From Calditrichota bacterium (GTDB taxonomy: Bacteria; Calditrichota; Calditrichia; RBG-13-44-9), in contig JAFGSO010000507.1 of the NCBI GenBank assembly GCA_016934605.1, positions 1-5,382 on the forward strand: a DNA stretch of 5,382 nt, read 5' to 3'. This document shows, piece after piece, positions 5,239 through 5,382 of this stretch. The notes below the pieces were generated by a model. The model was not told the origin of the DNA, ran no database searches, and was given only the letters and a program-made list of their open reading frames with translations. Numbering within the stretch: position 1 is the stretch's first letter; the number at the start of each line of letters is the position of its first letter. A program made the position numbers and the translations under genes.

Positions 5239-5382
5239 ATGAATAAAATGAATGATGTTAAACAGAAAGTGGCGATAATATATGATTATAATCAGAATTT
5301 CACTTCAATTATCCGGGATAAAGCCTTCCTGACAGATTTTAACTTGTTAACCGGGAAGCTTAAAGATATTTTCATTCACACC
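5239..5382 (+). CDS. Putative divergent gene, N-terminal fragment, unknown function
   Basis: The plus strand is open from an ATG at 5239 for 48 codons to the right edge, starting MNKMNDVKQKVAIIYDY. The other plus frames and the minus strand are broken by stops here, and the codons look like ordinary coding sequence, with alternating hydrophobic (KVAIIYDY, FTSIIRD) and charged stretches. An alternative start is the ATG at 5248. No strong ribosome binding site is seen; the nearest match is GAG at 5224-5226. I do not recognise the protein. If real, it is divergent from the phosphatase gene with only 15 bases between start codons. The alternative is that 5224-5382 is simply the upstream regulatory region of the phosphatase operon. 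Confidence 0.5.
   Translation, partial: MNKMNDVKQKVAIIYDYNQNFTSIIRDKAFLTDFNLLTGKLKDIFIHT
5285..5290 (-). promoter_or_regulatory. Possible -10 element for the phosphatase-kinase operon
   Basis: The minus strand reads TATAAT, a perfect sigma-70 -10 match, about 62 bases upstream of the phosphatase ATG. It sits in the 10-base perfect palindrome GATTATAATC (5284-5293). No good -35 lies at the right spacing: the nearest TTGAAG (5308-5303) is only 12 bases away. The region is AT-rich, so a chance match is quite possible, and a different sigma specificity cannot be judged here. Confidence 0.25.

Overview
The window carries a compact signalling and cell-envelope locus read from the minus strand. Transcription runs from high to low coordinates: a membrane-anchored PP2C-type protein phosphatase (3247-5223), a membrane-anchored Ser/Thr protein kinase with five extracytoplasmic PEGA repeats (1156-3246), a small exported TPR protein with a second C-terminal hydrophobic segment (423-1034), and the 5' part of a secreted protein with an Ig-like domain (1-374, running off the left edge). 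At the right edge an open frame on the plus strand (5239-5382) looks like the start of a divergent gene that I cannot identify.

The phosphatase and kinase are the core. The phosphatase stop codon directly abuts the kinase start codon, so the two are almost certainly co-transcribed and probably translationally coupled. Each has an N-terminal catalytic domain, one transmembrane helix preceded by basic residues, and a large C-terminal region predicted outside the cytoplasmic membrane. In the phosphatase this region is TPR-like repeats plus a beta-rich, LamG/concanavalin-like module. In the kinase it is five PEGA units. Both enzymes therefore look like transmembrane sensors or scaffolds with opposing activities on protein phosphorylation. 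The TPR protein and the Ig-like secreted protein follow after gaps of about 121 and 48 bases and may be targets, partners or envelope components tied to this system; that link is inference from gene order.

Organism: moderate GC (mid-40s percent by eye), clear Shine-Dalgarno sequences on three of the four main genes, PEGA kinases, a PNGGE..W Ig-like domain and a TPR protein ending in GGG...LPGPP. In my judgement these point to a Gram-negative bacterium of the Fibrobacterota-Chlorobiota-Bacteroidota assemblage, most like the Calditrichota/KSB1 type. This is a recollection of protein style, not a database result.

No rRNA, tRNA, CRISPR array, insertion sequence or convincing rho-independent terminator was seen. 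There is no gene-free stretch over 300 bases. The 5224-5382 segment holds the putative divergent ORF and a possible promoter for the phosphatase operon.
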